The position numbers were made by a program, and so were the translations under genes. A stretch of DNA of 64,000 nucleotides from Schistosoma haematobium (taxonomy: Eukaryota > Platyhelminthes > Trematoda > Strigeidida > Schistosomatidae). The notes under the pieces are model-generated. The model was not told the DNA's origin. It worked only from the letters and a program-made list of their open reading frames with translations, and searched no databases. Of this stretch, positions 13,925-27,892 are shown piece after piece. The number at the start of each line of letters is the position of its first letter. Position 1 is the stretch's first letter. Where the stretch lies: contig NC_067196.1 in the NCBI RefSeq assembly GCF_000699445.3, forward strand, positions 37,964,616 to 38,028,615, written 5' to 3'.

Positions 13925-14295
13925 TAGTTGAATTCATGAGTCATTTGAAACTAGACCGCTATGGAAAACCTGGAAGCACTGGATGACCGTTTCGCCCTAC
14001 TATTGGGCTCATCAGTAGTGCGCATCCACGATCCTGTCTCTCGAGATTCGAACCCAGGACCTATCAGACTCGCGCGCGAGCACATAACCACTAGACCATT
14101 GAGCCGGTATCCAAATGTGTTAATGTCTTACTTCAACTAATCCATGAAGTTGCGCCATCTTCCACCATTGTCATTAGTGAGTTACCATCTCACAACTAAC
14201 CCGGTTGAACTCCACTGGTCACGGCTTCTCACTAGAACTCCAGGAAATGCCTCTTGGAGACTGTCACTAGTGAACATATGATGATTATAACTGCT
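13925..14295 (-). mobile_element. Near full-length tRNA/hammerhead SINE, minus strand
   Basis: On the minus strand it reads: a 5' leader of about 180 bp (14295-14110), tRNA-like head with A box near 14090 and B box GGGTTCGAATCTC near 14055, hammerhead at 14023-13975, and tail with GACTCATGAATTC at about 13930. The hammerhead keeps CTGATGA, stem II GCCC/GGGC and GAAA; the base pair next to the core in stem I is an A-C mismatch. The leader is shared with the copy at 45.7-46.1 kb. Confidence 0.75.
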
Positions 14296-17200
14296 ATAAT
14301 AATCAATATAATTTCCCCAAACTAAGACACAAGTAGTTCAACAATGAGCAAAATTATCGACAATAGTCCCAATATTCATAACCTATTTGGCGTTTTACAT
14401 ACGTGTGCACCTTAATCAAATTCAATCACTTTTTATTGATACACATGACCAACTCGGCTAACATGGATCCCAATTTTAGTTATTTTTTACATGACTTATA
14501 AAATTTTATACATTGCGTTATCGAAAATATAAGTGCATTTTTAATGAATGAGAACAGAAATGGAGGCAGCCGATTATATTCAAACACAAAACTACAGGAT
14601 CCCTTGGTAAGATATGAGAACTATACACTGAATACTTCGTTTTCAAAATTCCATCATTTATCCTTCATTTTCTGTATGATTCTTCTAAGTCACAATTCCT
14701 TACTATTTCCGTTTCTGTCTTCCCCAAGTTGACCTTCATAGCCTTCTAATGCCACGCACTCCTCTTCTGATTGGTGTTACATACTATTTATGTATGTCGA
14801 CATATGTAGCATAAACTACACGTCCAGTTAAATTTTAAATAATTCTCCACACCTTCCAAGTGTAAAAGTTATATTCATATTCTAGCAACGATCATATTTA
14901 AGTTATCGTTGCATTCATATCTGTACAATACTTTTAAGCACCAACAAACTTGTTTTATATTAGTGATTTTATATTTATCATTTGTATATAAAAGTAGTAT
15001 ATACGTTAAATTTGATTATTATGTTAAACAATAATACTAGTTCGTGTTCGTAGAACCTGTTTAAAACATTTTATTAGAAGAGACATTTTTAGTTCATTTA
15101 TCTGTATTTTAATTAAATGGGACTCCAACATATTTCTGATTAAATTGCTGTAATGAGTAATCTATTGTTACACTCTTGCCCCTGTTACAATATATCTTCT
15201 TTTTTTTATCAACTTTTAACTTTTATTAATGTTCCTCGTTCTTATCAATAACCTTTATCTAACTACAATAACAACTGCGACAGAACTTCATTTCAAACTT
15301 ATAGTTATTATCCAAGTAGGATAAAATTTACTCCCTGAATTCTACTACTATGTAGAATCAAAAATATATTGAAAGTATTGTTATTATAATTAAAACCAAT
15401 CTTATCATTCGTTATATGTTAAATAATCACAGTTTGCACATGTTTCTTACTGTCAAATACATTATAATCTTTTTCGTTTATTCTTTTCGCTTATTATTCT
15501 GGATGATGTGAATTAGAATTTTTCATAAATACAATTGTTTCGATGCTTCATGTTATTTGCTTTCAACAATATAAAATAGAAAAGAAATAATTCTCGTTTA
15601 TCTTAATGATGTTTTAGCTGAGAGTTAGTCCAAATGAAATTATTATTATTGTTATTTTACTTAATTTGACTTGTGACTTCTTTTGTTTTTTAAATTAACA
15701 TCAACCTGTAATGAACATCTAATTGATCTGATCATTTTCAGTTTTAAGACTTCAAATCAATTTTACTACATTGTTTCGTTCAAAATCCACACAAATTGTC
15801 AAACAAAGCGTATGTCACAAGGTACATTTACCTCCATACATATATGTATATATACGTCACAAAGACATGTGTATGTTTGCCAAATTGATTTAAGTAGAAG
15901 GAAGGGTAAATAGAAGTAATCGAATATGAAATAGTTATTGTTTATACGATATATATATGTAATTTTAATAAACACTTTGGGTAACAGATAGTATCTCCAT
16001 TAAATCAAATTGTAATGGACATGCTGATTCACTTTAATTTTATGGACAAGTGCATGGTCCCAAACTCGATATGCAAGAAATCCTTAAGGATAACTTCACC
16101 TTTCACGTCCCAAAGTAGATGTTGAAATTCTGTGAAGATCATTTAGAACCCTGAGAAGAAATCAGATATAAATTAATCCGGTGTCTGAACACCGCATATC
16201 AAGAAAATAGTTCGGAACTTCATCAGGTGGTTGGGAATGGCTTTAAACCAAATCTTCCGAGTAGATGCGAACATATTTTCTTTTCGATGGATCTTCGAAC
16301 AACAAAAATAACCACTTAAGTTCAGACAATCAATCGATAATTTTCTAGGCTTCTCCAGGTTAAATATCTTAAATCTGAACCATCTGTGGTTTATTGTTTC
16401 TATAAGCTATGTATTTTCGATATCAGTTGTAAAAAACGCTAAAATGATGTTTTTTGAATTCAATTCAGATTAGGAATTTGTTAAACATGATTGTTTCTAT
16501 ACTACAGGGCATAATATGAGTAATATCGCAAAGTCCAATGTTTGTTGTGATCGAGTAGTGAGGTTTGAATCAGATCATTACTAATAAGAAAACCTTAAAT
16601 GTTATGGGATATTCATGATCATTAGAATCTTATGAAATTTAGTCACGTTAGCTTTAAATATTCTAAAATAATAATTCACTACTTGATGCTGCAACTGTAA
16701 ATTATTTATCATTATGTTACTCATATAATTCTGTTTTTCTAAACCATTGGTTTCTGCTATCTTTATTGAAAACATAGTCAAAACTGATTCTTATTGTAAA
16801 TGTTTATTTTATTTGATCAAAATAACTGATTTGTTGTTATTATTACAACTACTGTCTACCTACAGAATTTAATTCCCGAATTATTTTGCTGATGATGTTT
16901 CATAAGGGTTAATTTATAGCACAAAAACTTAAATTTAATGCACATTGGTAATAACTATAAAATAGATCGGTCAATCAACTAAGCCTGCTATCTGACATGT
17001 GGCACCATATGCTGCATCCTTCTTTTCAGTTACTACCGGGTAGCTTTCATGATTTTCCTATTTTCCTTTAGATTTGAAGATTTCATGTTGGGATTCGTCT
17101 CGTGATACAGTTTAACGGATTTTGGATGGCATGTCCTATCCACTAGCAGTGTCATTTCCTCATTTTCTTCCCAGCTAGTACCTGGTTTATTCTCTACCAG

Positions 17201-18289
17201 TAACCCGTTAGTAATGGATCTGAAAAAGCTTAACAGACGTTTGTTAGTACATGTACTTCATTGGTGATGGTTATAGTGGCTCTTCAAATTTCAGCTTCAT
17301 TCGAGGTCAGCTCTTAACCTCTAAGTTGAGCGTATGCTGAATCTTCATTTAGTTGAGTGAAATCCTGTTGAATACTCTTGTTACTGAGAATAACCTGATC
17401 CCACTGTACAACTCTTTCTCATTATCAAGGAAGTTAATGTATGACGCTGAGCTCCATTCAGTTGATTTTTCAAAAATAAACTTTATTTATTTTAAAGAAG
17501 TGACTTACATCAAGCCACAAAATATTGAAAATTTAAGTTTCTACGTACTAGGATATTACAAATATATCTCTGTTTTATTACTTGTGATCAGTAGTGTTAT
17601 GAAACTGTTTAATACTAAATCTAATCTCTCTATGAATTACTTCAGATGTAATTTTTTGCGACTCTGGAGTAGTTTGCCGCAATCTACCTTTAAACAAATC
17701 GCCATCATTTTTATTGGGTGATTACCTCTGCCTTAAAATGCTTACACTTATAGTTGCATTTGACAACAGAGGCTACAGAATAACTAAGTGTTTTATCATT
17801 GTCATTATTGTGGATACATATCAAACTGCTTTTCGTGCAGACATTTTACACTTGTACTAATCGTGGTTGACCTGATGCATCTAAATTACATATATCCAAA
17901 TCAATGGGACAACAGGTAACGTAGTACATGTACAAAGAAAGACGTATCACATTACTTTTTATTATTGTTGTTGTTTTTTCACTGTCCTATTTGTTAATGG
18001 TTATAGTTAGTCTTTAAAGATACTGGAATTGCCCCCCCCAATACACGATTATTGTCTTAACAGGATGTCCTATATTTCTTACTAATAAATACTGGTTACC
18101 AACTGCTGTTTCATGTTATCACAATCCTTGTGACAAATATCCTTGCAAAAAACACTCATGAATAAAATCCTTTCAACCGATCCAACCTTCATGTCTCTTC
18201 TTTATAACACTGATTTCAGCATCAACATTCTCACGCCTATAAATTGCAACAGTCTCTGTAATTATTTCTGAAACAATATTTGTTCAGTT

Positions 18290-20080
18290 GGCTAGTACAT
18301 AATCGATTCTTACGAATTCCAGTTCGTTGGTTTCTAAGTTGAATGTTTACTGAATCTTTCATTCGGCTAATTAACAATCATTTAAAAACCCTTTCTGGTA
18401 CTGATAGCAGTGTGATGTCTCACACTTATTCAGATCTTCTTTCTTCGGTATGTCGATCAGGTATTAGTAATTACAGTCTGTTGCCCCCTGTTATTTTTCA
18501 TAATTTTTTCTGCAGAAACCACGAAACACTTTTGCAGTTACCTCGGCATTTGACTTCAGTGCTTCAAATCGTATACTATCTGATCCTATTGCCTAACGTT
18601 TCTTGATTTTTCCGGTGACCTTTCTACTTTCCTTCTGTTGTTGATGAGGTATCTGTTATAGATAGGCCAGTATGTGCCACTTTGATGACAGATGGAATCA
18701 TTGAAGTTGGTCTATCCGAGAACTCCTCAAAGTGTTACATGCATATATCTCGCTGCTCTTGTATCTAAAAGATGGCTTTACTTTCTTTGTTCTTGGCTAT
18801 TCGCTCTGGTCAACCCAATTTTACTGTTAGATTCTTCGTTGTATCGTGTAGTTCAGTAATGTTTCTTTCTCTTCAGCTTACTTAACTGTCGTTGGTAGGA
18901 CTTCTAAATATTTCCACTTGCAGCTCTAATGATCTTTATTCATTTGTTTGCTTCCGGGCATTCAGCCTGTGGCTTGGCATTCGCCGATCTCGTTCGGCTA
19001 TTTTCGACTGTTGTTTCTTGTTTTACCTTCCCCGAATCCTGTCCAAGATGCCCAATTAAATCCATTCTTTATTCTAGTGTTTATTGGTGTCCAGCATCAT
19101 CTAACATCTTGAAGTTATTACTTCCTTAATTTTTTTTCAAGTTGTACACTATATTAGTTCCTTTTTCTGGTAAGTCGTGTAAGATTTGAAACTTATTGAT
19201 TAGAACTATATGATACTCGCTGAGCTTGTTATCTTGTTCGTTGTGCTCCTTATCCAAGTGTCTGGTGCTTCATTAGCTTGGCCAACCCGAAGTGGTGATC
19301 TGAAGTTGTTTCTATCCATCTACTTATTTTTACATCTTCCGTTAGACTTCTGAATGTTTTGTTGATTCAGATGAGATCGATTTGATCTTCTATAATGTGA
19401 CTAGCTGAAGCTCAATAAGATTTGTGTACGAATTTGTTGGGGTAGAATGATGTCACCTATAATCATGTTGTTGAATGCACATGTATTCCCCATTCTTGCT
19501 GCTTTATTCCAGTTCTTGTCGCTCCGTGATGTACTCATGCACATTGTTGTCCACTCTTGAACTCGTCATTTAGGTTCTTCATCAAAATGATTCGGTTTTT
19601 CTCTGAACACTTTCCTATAATAAACTGCAACCTGCCATAAAAATGGTCTCTGTCATCTCCTCTGTTATCATTGGTGAGTGTGTACTACTGAGCGAAATTC
19701 ATTAGAATCATTTCTTTCTTTGTTTTAAAGGGTGCTTTATTGGTCCTGAAACCATGAGTTCCCTATCCTATGTGAAACTTTTGTACTTTGGACAGCATCA
19801 GTTTAATGCCTTGTGTCCGTGGAGCATTTCCTTTTTTCTGACCATAATGTCATAACAGTTCTCATGAAACTAGTCCTTTCGTTCGGGTTGGATCCAGTCC
19901 GTTTCGAATATTCCAAGTAGATATATGATGTGTTTTTTCAATTCCTCGGGTATTCGAATGACCTGATTCTCCAAACGTCCTATGTTCTTATGTTTATTGT
20001 TGTCCTAGTTGTCTTGTAACTTCCGAAACCTCATGGCTTTCAACGTGCGGCATCATAATTCTTTTAGGTAAAGACCCTTT
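18290..20080 (-). mobile_element. Decayed RTE-like non-LTR retrotransposon (endonuclease and part of reverse transcriptase)
   Basis: Minus-strand translation, with many stops and frameshifts, gives pieces typical of schistosome RTE-type ORFs: an APE-endonuclease segment including ENAPRTQGI-, GRLQFIIGKCSEK- and NQIDLI-INKTFR-like parts (about 19.85 to 19.33 kb), a basic linker (NSRTRSANAKPQAE-like, about 19.0 kb), and remnants before the reverse transcriptase (18.3-18.7 kb). No open frame longer than about 100 codons remains, so it is dead. The clade assignment is from memory of family pattern. Confidence 0.7.
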
Positions 20081-20499
20081 AGTTCACAAATCTTATTTTA
20101 ATAGGTTTAGTTGACTTACTCTGGTTGGTGCTTTCACAACATGGTTTTTAAGGTGCTGGTGTTGATAACTCTACAACCAACACTACCTATTTACCTGGGT
20201 CCGGGACAGATAGTAACCCGATAAGGGCTCAATGTTGGGTCAATAACTGTGATTTAGTTACCAATAAATTCTGAACAATTATTTCTGTTCTAAAGTTTGA
20301 TCGTAGTTTATTGATGTTTCTCCGGCTAATTGACTAAATGAAACTCAAGACGAATAATCTGATTTATTGAATTTTTATTTAAATTTATATGAGAACAAAA
20401 AGTTTTAAGATGTACATACTTTGATTTTACAGATTTCTGATGAACTACTTGAATAAGTGAAATAGTCAAACTGATTACTTTAATCACAGAGTCGATTGC

Positions 20500-20860
20500 T
20501 GAATAAATAGAATGTGCGTTTCGTCCGATTTGGGACTCGTCAACTGGATATGCCTGCATCCCAGGGTTGATGTTCACTCCGGGACTCGAACCCAGTGCCG
20601 TTCGCCTCAAACGTCATCGCGTTATCCATTTAGCTACTGAGTCCTGGTAGTTAATTGGATAACGCAATGGCGTTTGAGGCGAGCGGCACTGGGTTCGAGT
20701 CCCGGAGTGAACATGAACCCTGGAATGCAGGCATATCCAGATGATGAGTCCCAAATAGGATGGAAAGCTCATTTGAGATTCCACTGCTAGCCACTATCCA
20801 TTTTTGTCTATGGTGCTTGTGAATTAAGGCTATATAGAGACATTACACACATATGCCAAT
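20500..20860. mobile_element. Two tRNA-derived hammerhead SINEs of a second family, head to head
   Basis: A minus-strand copy (about 20640-20500) and a plus-strand copy (about 20640-20860) meet at their tRNA-like heads. Each reads: AGCTAAATGGATAACGC-type A box, B box GGGTTCGAGTCCC, then a hammerhead segment with GAGTCCCAAAT. The right copy continues into the CTGCTAGCCAC tail. Cores are mutated: the left core reads TTGACGA, and the right reads ATGATGA with a changed cleavage region. This family corresponds to the classic schistosome Sm-alpha type. Confidence 0.75.
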
Positions 20861-22868
20861 AAGTGACTGATCAACTGCAGTCCTAAACAATGGGAAGATA
20901 CAAGTAAAACAACACCAAGTGAATATAAAATCAATTGTCTATAAACTTAAATTTACTCTTCAAATATACAAAAAGTAACATGTTCAATCAAAATAGTATG
21001 ACAGTAAATTGCTCATGAAATAATTCATAGACAATTAAAGAATAAAACAAATATAAGAAACAACCAATAATCTTTAAAATTTCTTATCGTATTAGTGCAT
21101 CGAAAGAAATAAATGACTTTTTCCAGATGTATATGTTTACATTTTATGCACAAAACAGTATAACAGCCTTGAAAAATTATTAGCACTTACTATCCAATAA
21201 GTTGGCCTCTAAGTTACAACTAATTGATCAAAAGTGGTCAGTGTCACAATTATCTTGTCTTAGAGCTGTTTGAATTCTATCCATCAATTAACAATGTGAC
21301 CACTAGTCTTAAGAATTCAACATCATGTGAGATATTTTGAGATGTTAGATGGTCGGAGGTTGTTGACAGTGATTATCAAGGTGTCTGTAAAGCTGAGTCA
21401 CACAGATCCAATCCGCCGGATAGTATACACATATACCATGTTGAAAAGCTCATAATGTCACGAAACCTAGTTCTATGCTTTTTTGTTGACTAACTCCAAC
21501 TGCCAAACATAATTCAAATATTAATAATAACTTTTACTAATAATTTTATGTGAACAACTTGCATGTACACACGTTAAAACCATATCACATTAATTTATCA
21601 AATGAAGTATTTAGATTCATTTGTTTACTGTACTGTATGGTTTATGAGAATACACTGTTTATGTATCGAATATTTATATACCTAAAATTAGATGGCAAGA
21701 TGTAAATGTATAATTCAAAGGATATTTAATTACAGGTTAACGTTTTTCCCTCTCACTCTTATCTTAATAACATAATCTAAAAGAGTCAGAAAAAATTATT
21801 TCCCGAATGTATCACTAGTGAGAAAATATTTTTGATCCACCGTTTTTTTTTACAGATAAATCACTTCAATGATTGGCTGTATGTACAATATGAAGTTATA
21901 TTGAAAGAAGAAACATGATAATCTTAACTAATGTATATGGTAATATTTGTCATTACGAACTGATACTAACTAGATTAGTCAAAACTAGCTAAGACTGGAC
22001 TTTTATTTCGTCCTAGTATGAATTGAATATTAATGTTAAGTATTAGTAGATATTTTTGTTGTTATTGCACATACAATTCAGTTTCACAAGCATCAGTTCT
22101 TGTTACTATATTATCTAAAATTCATCGGTTTAAAAATAGTATATTACGTTTTTTAGAAATCAAGTATTTAGTGGTACTGAACCATATCTTCCTAGTAATC
22201 TTTTCAAAAAGAATGCGTTTGTCAAAAAACTGATTGACATTATTTATACATATATTACAAAAATTATTTGTTATTTGTATCGATGTAAACAAAATGAATG
22301 GTGTTTTAAAATATTACAAAAAGTATTTATTCAGGTTAAAACAATAATCTACGTTATTTATTGAAAACAATTACAGAACTTTTCAACAATACTAATGCAT
22401 TGGTTTTTTGATGCATCTAAATCAAATCGAATTCTCTAGAAAATTGATTCTTAATTCTTACAAACGAACTTAATTGATCATACTATTTATAATATATCCA
22501 GATTCACAAAGCAAATCAATTGCATGGACTCTTTAAAATTTATTATCAAAGATTTCAGAAAAGATTAAACAATTTCGCCTTGGTAACAAAAGTGGTAGTA
22601 ATGAATATGCTAAACTGTAGATTGCAACAATCGTATAGAAGGAGATTCGATGATGAAAATTTGATCTAGTCATATGGACGAACATTGTTCATTAGGTGAC
22701 TCCATTTCACAAATTATGTCGTACGTATTAGATAATTTACTAGGTTTCCATATAATTTCATATGACATGATACTATACAAAACGATTTACCTTTACTCAC
22801 TTATCACGATGAATTTTTTCATTTAAAAATTTCAACTCATTATTTTTCTTTTCATTTCTCTCATCAAG

Positions 22869-23106
22869 GTGCTGATGTGAATCATTCAGATTCAGATGGT
22901 CGCACTGCATTGCATGTTGCAGCTTTTTGTGTACAGAAATCCACTGGACACTCAGATATTGTTGCTTGCTTGTTAAATCATGGAGCAAACCCTAATTTAC
23001 CAGATAGTGAAGGTATTACACCATTACTTGGTGCATCTAACAGTGGTAATTATTTAGTATGTGAGTTATGCCTTGAATCTGATGCAGACGTGAATATGGC
23101 AGATAA
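22869..23106 (+). CDS. ANKRD50: ANKRD50-like exon: ankyrin repeats
   Basis: The acceptor is TCATCAAG|GT and the donor is GATAA|GTAAGT; phases are 1 in and 2 out. The exon completes a repeat (GADVNHSDS), then encodes a repeat carrying the ANKRD50-specific insertion (LHVAAFCVQKSTGHSDIV; the human protein has a similar Cys-Val-Pro insertion at this place), then a repeat with ITPLLGASNSGN and DADVNMADK. Confidence 0.93.
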
Positions 23107-26100
23107 GTAAGTAGAACCTAAATAACGCTTTATTTATATTGTTTTATGTAGAAATAAGACTACAAAATGTTCCAAGTGTAAAATTCAAGTTAAAATCACT
23201 ATTCTTGTACAATTCAAGAGTTCGCAATTGGTAAATTCTATCTGACAAATGTGTTAGAAGCAAATAAGCAAATTTCTATACAACTAATTGTTAATATTTG
23301 TAGTTCACATGATGAATAAATATTAACTAAGGCTAAAAGTAAGATTCAGGATACAATTAACGATTGATATGATGGTGTCCATTAGTACAAGGCCATGTGA
23401 TAAATCAGTTGTATTTTGTCTCCCACTACTGATTCATAACATATAAGCTTTTCCTTTCTATATAGTTTATTTTTTAAAATTTCTGTTCTGTGATTGTAAT
23501 AAACAGAGTGAAGTTTATTTTGTGTAAAATTTGTTATTTACTTAAGTGTCTCGAACATTCACTGTTTTCTAATGACTCATTTTTCATATGAATTAATGCA
23601 TTCATCTTTGTATACCATTTAATGCTGTTTACTTATAAACCACATAGGGTCGTAAACAAATTTTTCAAATAGATAAAATGTATAATAGTTACCAAGACCT
23701 ATTATACGTTGTTTATTGAACTTTATTATAATAGCGTGTCATCTTTTTGTATCAACAGTCTATAAAGCATAAAAATTGTAACTTTTATTATTCTGGAATT
23801 TTTTGAAAATTTTTCATATTGTAGTTAGTGAGAAATGATAATTTTTAACTATAGTTATTTCTGTTTTCTTCTTATTATCATTTATATCTGTACTTTATAA
23901 CCAAAATATACATGTTGGAATGCCTTATACAATCAGCAAACGGAGCTTTCAATGTAGAAGTAAGGACATAAACGATCAGTAGGATATAAAAACTTTCTAA
24001 ATATTTTCTATTAAGACTAATGTTTGCATGTAAAATTGGTTGGTATAGTTAAAATAAATAATTCTAATTTGTTTGAAAGTAAACAATAAAACATACTACA
24101 CTTATTGTTATTATTATTCTTATTCAGTGAACTACAAATAACCGAAAGAATTCGATATTTTCCTTTAAAAGGTGTCTGATAACTGTATAAGTTGTTTAAA
24201 TATTGTTTATATTAGAAAAATATACGACCACAGTGTAGAAACGTTTTACCAATACAAAAAAAACATTTTACATTCTGTTATTTTTCTTTCTTTAATGTGA
24301 TCTTTTACTTACTAATTACTACAAATAGTGTTATTTTTATTAAAATATTATATTCTAAATTAATGTATTGCAACAGATAAACTTGTAGTTTGTTTGTGTA
24401 CACAGAATAAGTTTATATCAAGAATTATCTAATGTGTTATAAGTATATGTAATTGGGTAATTGTAGTCTCTCTCTATGTCAAAATAAAATAGTTTCAAAT
24501 AATGTACTTGTAACAAATTAAGACACCTAATTAAGTTCGGTTAGTTTTTCAATGCTTATTCTACACAACTGATGGCTTCTTTGCTTATAATTCAAGTATG
24601 ATTGTATACAACTATCTTTTATTGAATATTGTTAAAAAATTGAATAAGAAAACAGTTATATTTATTATGCAAAAAAAAGACAATACAACAATTTCTTTAT
24701 TTTATGGGTGCAATTTTGTTTGACAAATAAGATGGTGTTTTTGAATAGTGAATGATTTGACAATGAACAATTAATTTGAAATGATCAATTCAAAACTTGA
24801 TAGCGATACTAAGAACTTCAATATCGGTTTACATTAAGAAATTAATTTCTAGTTAGACAACAATCAAAAACCATAAAAGACTAATGTTTTTGATGAAGTT
24901 TGACTAAACGATTATTGAATCTAACTTAACAATTATAGTAAATTTATTTCATTTCAGAAGACTTCACAGACTACAATATGTTTTTGAACAATACATTTTA
25001 AAGATTAACAACTTTACAATGGCAATTTTAATGATTCGGAACAACCATATATCAATAAAGTATCACTTAAAACTGTGAAACATCAGTTGAACATACCTTA
25101 CATGAAATCATAGCCAGTAGACTTCCCACAAGTGACTGAATCATTTGTTTTAACAAATGAACATCAATTAGAATGTTTATTATTGCTTTTTATTAAAAGA
25201 AACATTTTAAGTACTGTTGTTAAATTCGTATTTGTCAACTTATTTGTATGCAAAGTTCATAGATTTACTGATCACCCTTTACATTGGCCTAAAATGTAAC
25301 ATTTCAAAAGTTATTAAAGAAATTCGAAATAATCTCTACGTCTGATTTCAATACTTTCCACGCAGGAATATAACCTATTAAAATAATTGAAATGATTTAA
25401 CACTTTGTTTTCATACCTTTTATCAATGAAGAAAACCAAAGGTCCTGGGCTCGAATTCCTCTTGTGGGATCGTGGATGCGCACTGCTGAAGAGGTCCATA
25501 CTAGGACGAAACGGCCGTTCAATGCCCCCATATTTTCAATGGCGGTCTAATATTGATTGATTCATGGTCTCAATCAAGAACTCAACAACCTCCACAACCC
25601 TATACTGAAAAGAAAACATCATTTGTTAACAATCGCGAAATAATCTGAAATTAACGGAATAAAATTCGCATGAGAAAAATGAAACGATAGTTGTTTTGTG
25701 ATTTTTAGCCGTTATAGTTAGACATATTATTAACATTCTTGTTCATGTTTATATTAATGGATACTGAATATATAAGTACATATGTATGTATCCATTTTCA
25801 CATAAAAAAAGTCAAACGTAATTAATATTCGAGTGAAAAAAGTCTTACCGTAACACACTGAAGTAAAGCAAACAAAACTAACATTAATCAATTCTTGGTG
25901 GTTAATCCTTATTGTCAAAATGTTTATGAAAACCTTTTCATTCAATTATCGATGACCAGAAAGTTGTTGAAGACTTATAGAATAATACTTCTTCCATAAG
26001 AAAAACATTTTAATATAATGTGCAAAACTTTGTATTTAAATTTAGGAGAATTGATAAAAATCCAAATGAAGAACTTTCTTGCAAACAATTTAGACCTAAT

Positions 26101-26644
26101 TAATTATTCGGAAAAATGATTAGTCCGTGTTAAGTTTTTACTCAAAGATGAATCGATTCGGTTCATTTCAATATTCAAGCTTCATTAACGTTATTAATGT
26201 TATTCTTTAGTAAATCGATGCAGTTTACACACTGACATTATGTTAGAATCCCCGAGCATTTAAATATTATTAAAGAAGAATCTTTTCTATTCGTAGATTA
26301 GTTTAATGGTGCATATAATAAAGTATTTTTTAGGATAAAACATGAGATCCTCAGGATTTTTAGTAGGTAAATATTCTTCCACTTAGAATATGTCGTAACT
26401 GAAGTATAGTCGTAGTGTCATGTTCTATGAATTTTGTGGGGATTTTCACAGGTAAATCATATTTTCAGTTTAAATACAACTGAGTTGACTTATACATAAC
26501 AATTTATACTTATTTATACTTACTTACTTCGTAAACTATTTGTGTTGCTTATAATAAAATGTTTAATATTGTTGTTTCAATAAATTCTTGCATTTCTTTT
26601 ATCTAGTCTTTTGATTTTACTCTATTTTTAATCAATTATTTTAG
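23107..26644 (+). other. Intron 3 of the ANKRD50-like gene
   Basis: About 3.5 kb, GTAAGT to TTTAG. It contains the SINE copy at 25.4 kb; otherwise A+T-rich sequence in which I see nothing. Confidence 0.85.
25436..25630 (+). mobile_element. 5'-truncated tRNA/hammerhead SINE
   Basis: Starts within the tRNA-like part (GGTCCTGGGCTCGAATTCC), then has the hammerhead segment and a tail. The core reads CTGAAGA and GAAA is kept, but stem II is shifted by an extra G and the cleavage triplet is altered (GTTC), so cleavage is unlikely. Confidence 0.7.
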
Positions 26645-26947
26645 ATCTGGACGTACTCCTGTTATGTTGTCCGTTTTAGGCGGTCATACCGATATTGTAC
26701 GCTTATTATTGTTTTGGGGTGCTGCAGTTGATATAATGGATTATGCAGGACGATCATTACTAAGTATAGCAGCACAGATTAAGAATGCACAAATTGTACA
26801 AGAATTACTTGCACGTGGTCTAGATGAAGCTCATAAAGATCATACAGGTTGTACTCCATTACATTTAGCTGTCGATAACTTGATTACCAACGAATTTTCT
26901 ACAGAAAATGTAAACAATCGAGATGAATGCTGTGAAGAAGTGGTGCG
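26645..26947 (+). CDS. ANKRD50: ANKRD50-like exon: ankyrin repeats
   Basis: The acceptor is TTTTAG|A and the donor is GTGCG|GTTAGT, phase 2 to phase 2. It encodes SGRTPVMLSVLGGHTDIV, then LLLFWGAAVDIMDYAGRS and LLARGLDEAHKDHTGCTP; LLLFWGAAVD and RGLDE are hallmarks of ANKRD50 repeats. The last repeat carries a fluke insertion of about 16 residues, Asn/Glu-rich, between LHLAV and CCEEVVR. The frame stays open past the donor to 27221, but that sequence has no ankyrin pattern, and the exon joins exactly to 27550. Confidence 0.92.
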
Positions 26948-27549
26948 GTTAGTGCTGTTTAGCATATATATTTATGTAACATTGATATATATATATATAT
27001 TGTTGATTCAATGGTTTATTATAAAATACACCATTGTGTTTCACGATTCAGCTTCGTATCAATCTTATTTTTCTAAAACCGACAAAGATACAAGTAGTTT
27101 AAACGAGCGTAAAACCAGTGGTTTGTTTTGTAATTCTGTTCAAAAGGTAGTCACTATGGACGTTTTGGAAAGGCTAAGTTCTTCACATCGTGGATTGAGA
27201 GTGTATAAATTGGGGTTGTAGAAACTGTGAACATCACCATACTTGTCCCCTTATGCAAAAGACGTGAAAATGTTTTTTAATAAAATTGTTCTGGTCTTAG
27301 ATTCTGGTGACTGATGGACTTTCATCCAGTCACACTCTATGGTCACTGAGATTTTCGATTTACCCTGAAGAGTATTTTTAATCTTCAGAATCTTAGATTT
27401 TATTAGTTCTTTCCTGTTTTTAATCCGGTATTTAACGAATTCTTCCATTAAATAACCAAAACATTTCTGAATGAAACATATTCAATTCTTTTATGTCGTA
27501 AGTCAAAAGTATTTATATTTATAGCACATGATTTTTCCTTTTCTTACAG
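26948..27549 (+). other. Intron 4 of the ANKRD50-like gene
   Basis: 602 bp, GTTAGT to TTACAG. Phase 2. No repeats recognised apart from a short TA run near 26985. Confidence 0.88.
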
Positions 27550-27892
27550 CCTGTTGTTAGATGCCGGGGCGAATTTAGAAGAAACCGATAATACTGGCCG
27601 TACACCCTTACTTGTAGCGTGTCAAGCAAATAATATGAAAGCTGTGCAAGTTCTTTTAAATTACCCTACTAACGATCCTTCAACTTGCAGAAGTCCAACT
27701 CATTCGGGTTCGTCGGAATCACGACAACAACTAAATCCAACCCCTTCGCACTTACATTTGCCTCATTCGTTTCATCCTTGTATTAATAATGCTTCTTATG
27801 ATGGTCAAACACCTTTGCGAGCTGCAGCATTTCATAATAATCATGATATGGTGAAGTTGCTGCTTTCATACGGTGCTGATCCAGATCATCAG
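27550..27892 (+). CDS. ANKRD50: ANKRD50-like exon: ankyrin repeats with a low-complexity loop
   Basis: The acceptor is TTCTTACAG|C and the donor is CATCAG|GTAATT, phase 2 to 0. It encodes LLLDAGANLEETDN, a repeat with RTPLLVACQANNMKAV, an insertion of about 40 residues rich in Ser, Pro and His (about 27670-27790), and a further repeat (GQTPLRAAAFHNNHDMV, LLLSYGADPDHQ). The insertion sits between repeat helices, where an exposed loop would be tolerated. Confidence 0.92.

Larger units (their letters stand above)
11624..22868 (+). other. Intron 2 of the ANKRD50-like gene
   Basis: About 11.2 kb, GTGAGT to TCAAG. It holds a near full-length minus-strand SINE (13.9 kb), a decayed minus-strand RTE-like LINE (18.3-20.1 kb) and a head-to-head SINE pair (20.5 kb). 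The stretch 16.0-18.0 kb is richer in G+C than ordinary intron and is probably old transposon, but I could not assign it. A short motif around a CATACTATTTAT core recurs at about 10.83 and 14.78 kb and inverted near 9.16 kb, suggesting another dispersed repeat. Confidence 0.85.

Noticed and set aside
26948..27221. Continuation of the ankyrin exon reading frame
   Set aside because: The frame stays open, but the sequence loses the ankyrin pattern, and splicing at 26947 to 27550 restores the repeat exactly.
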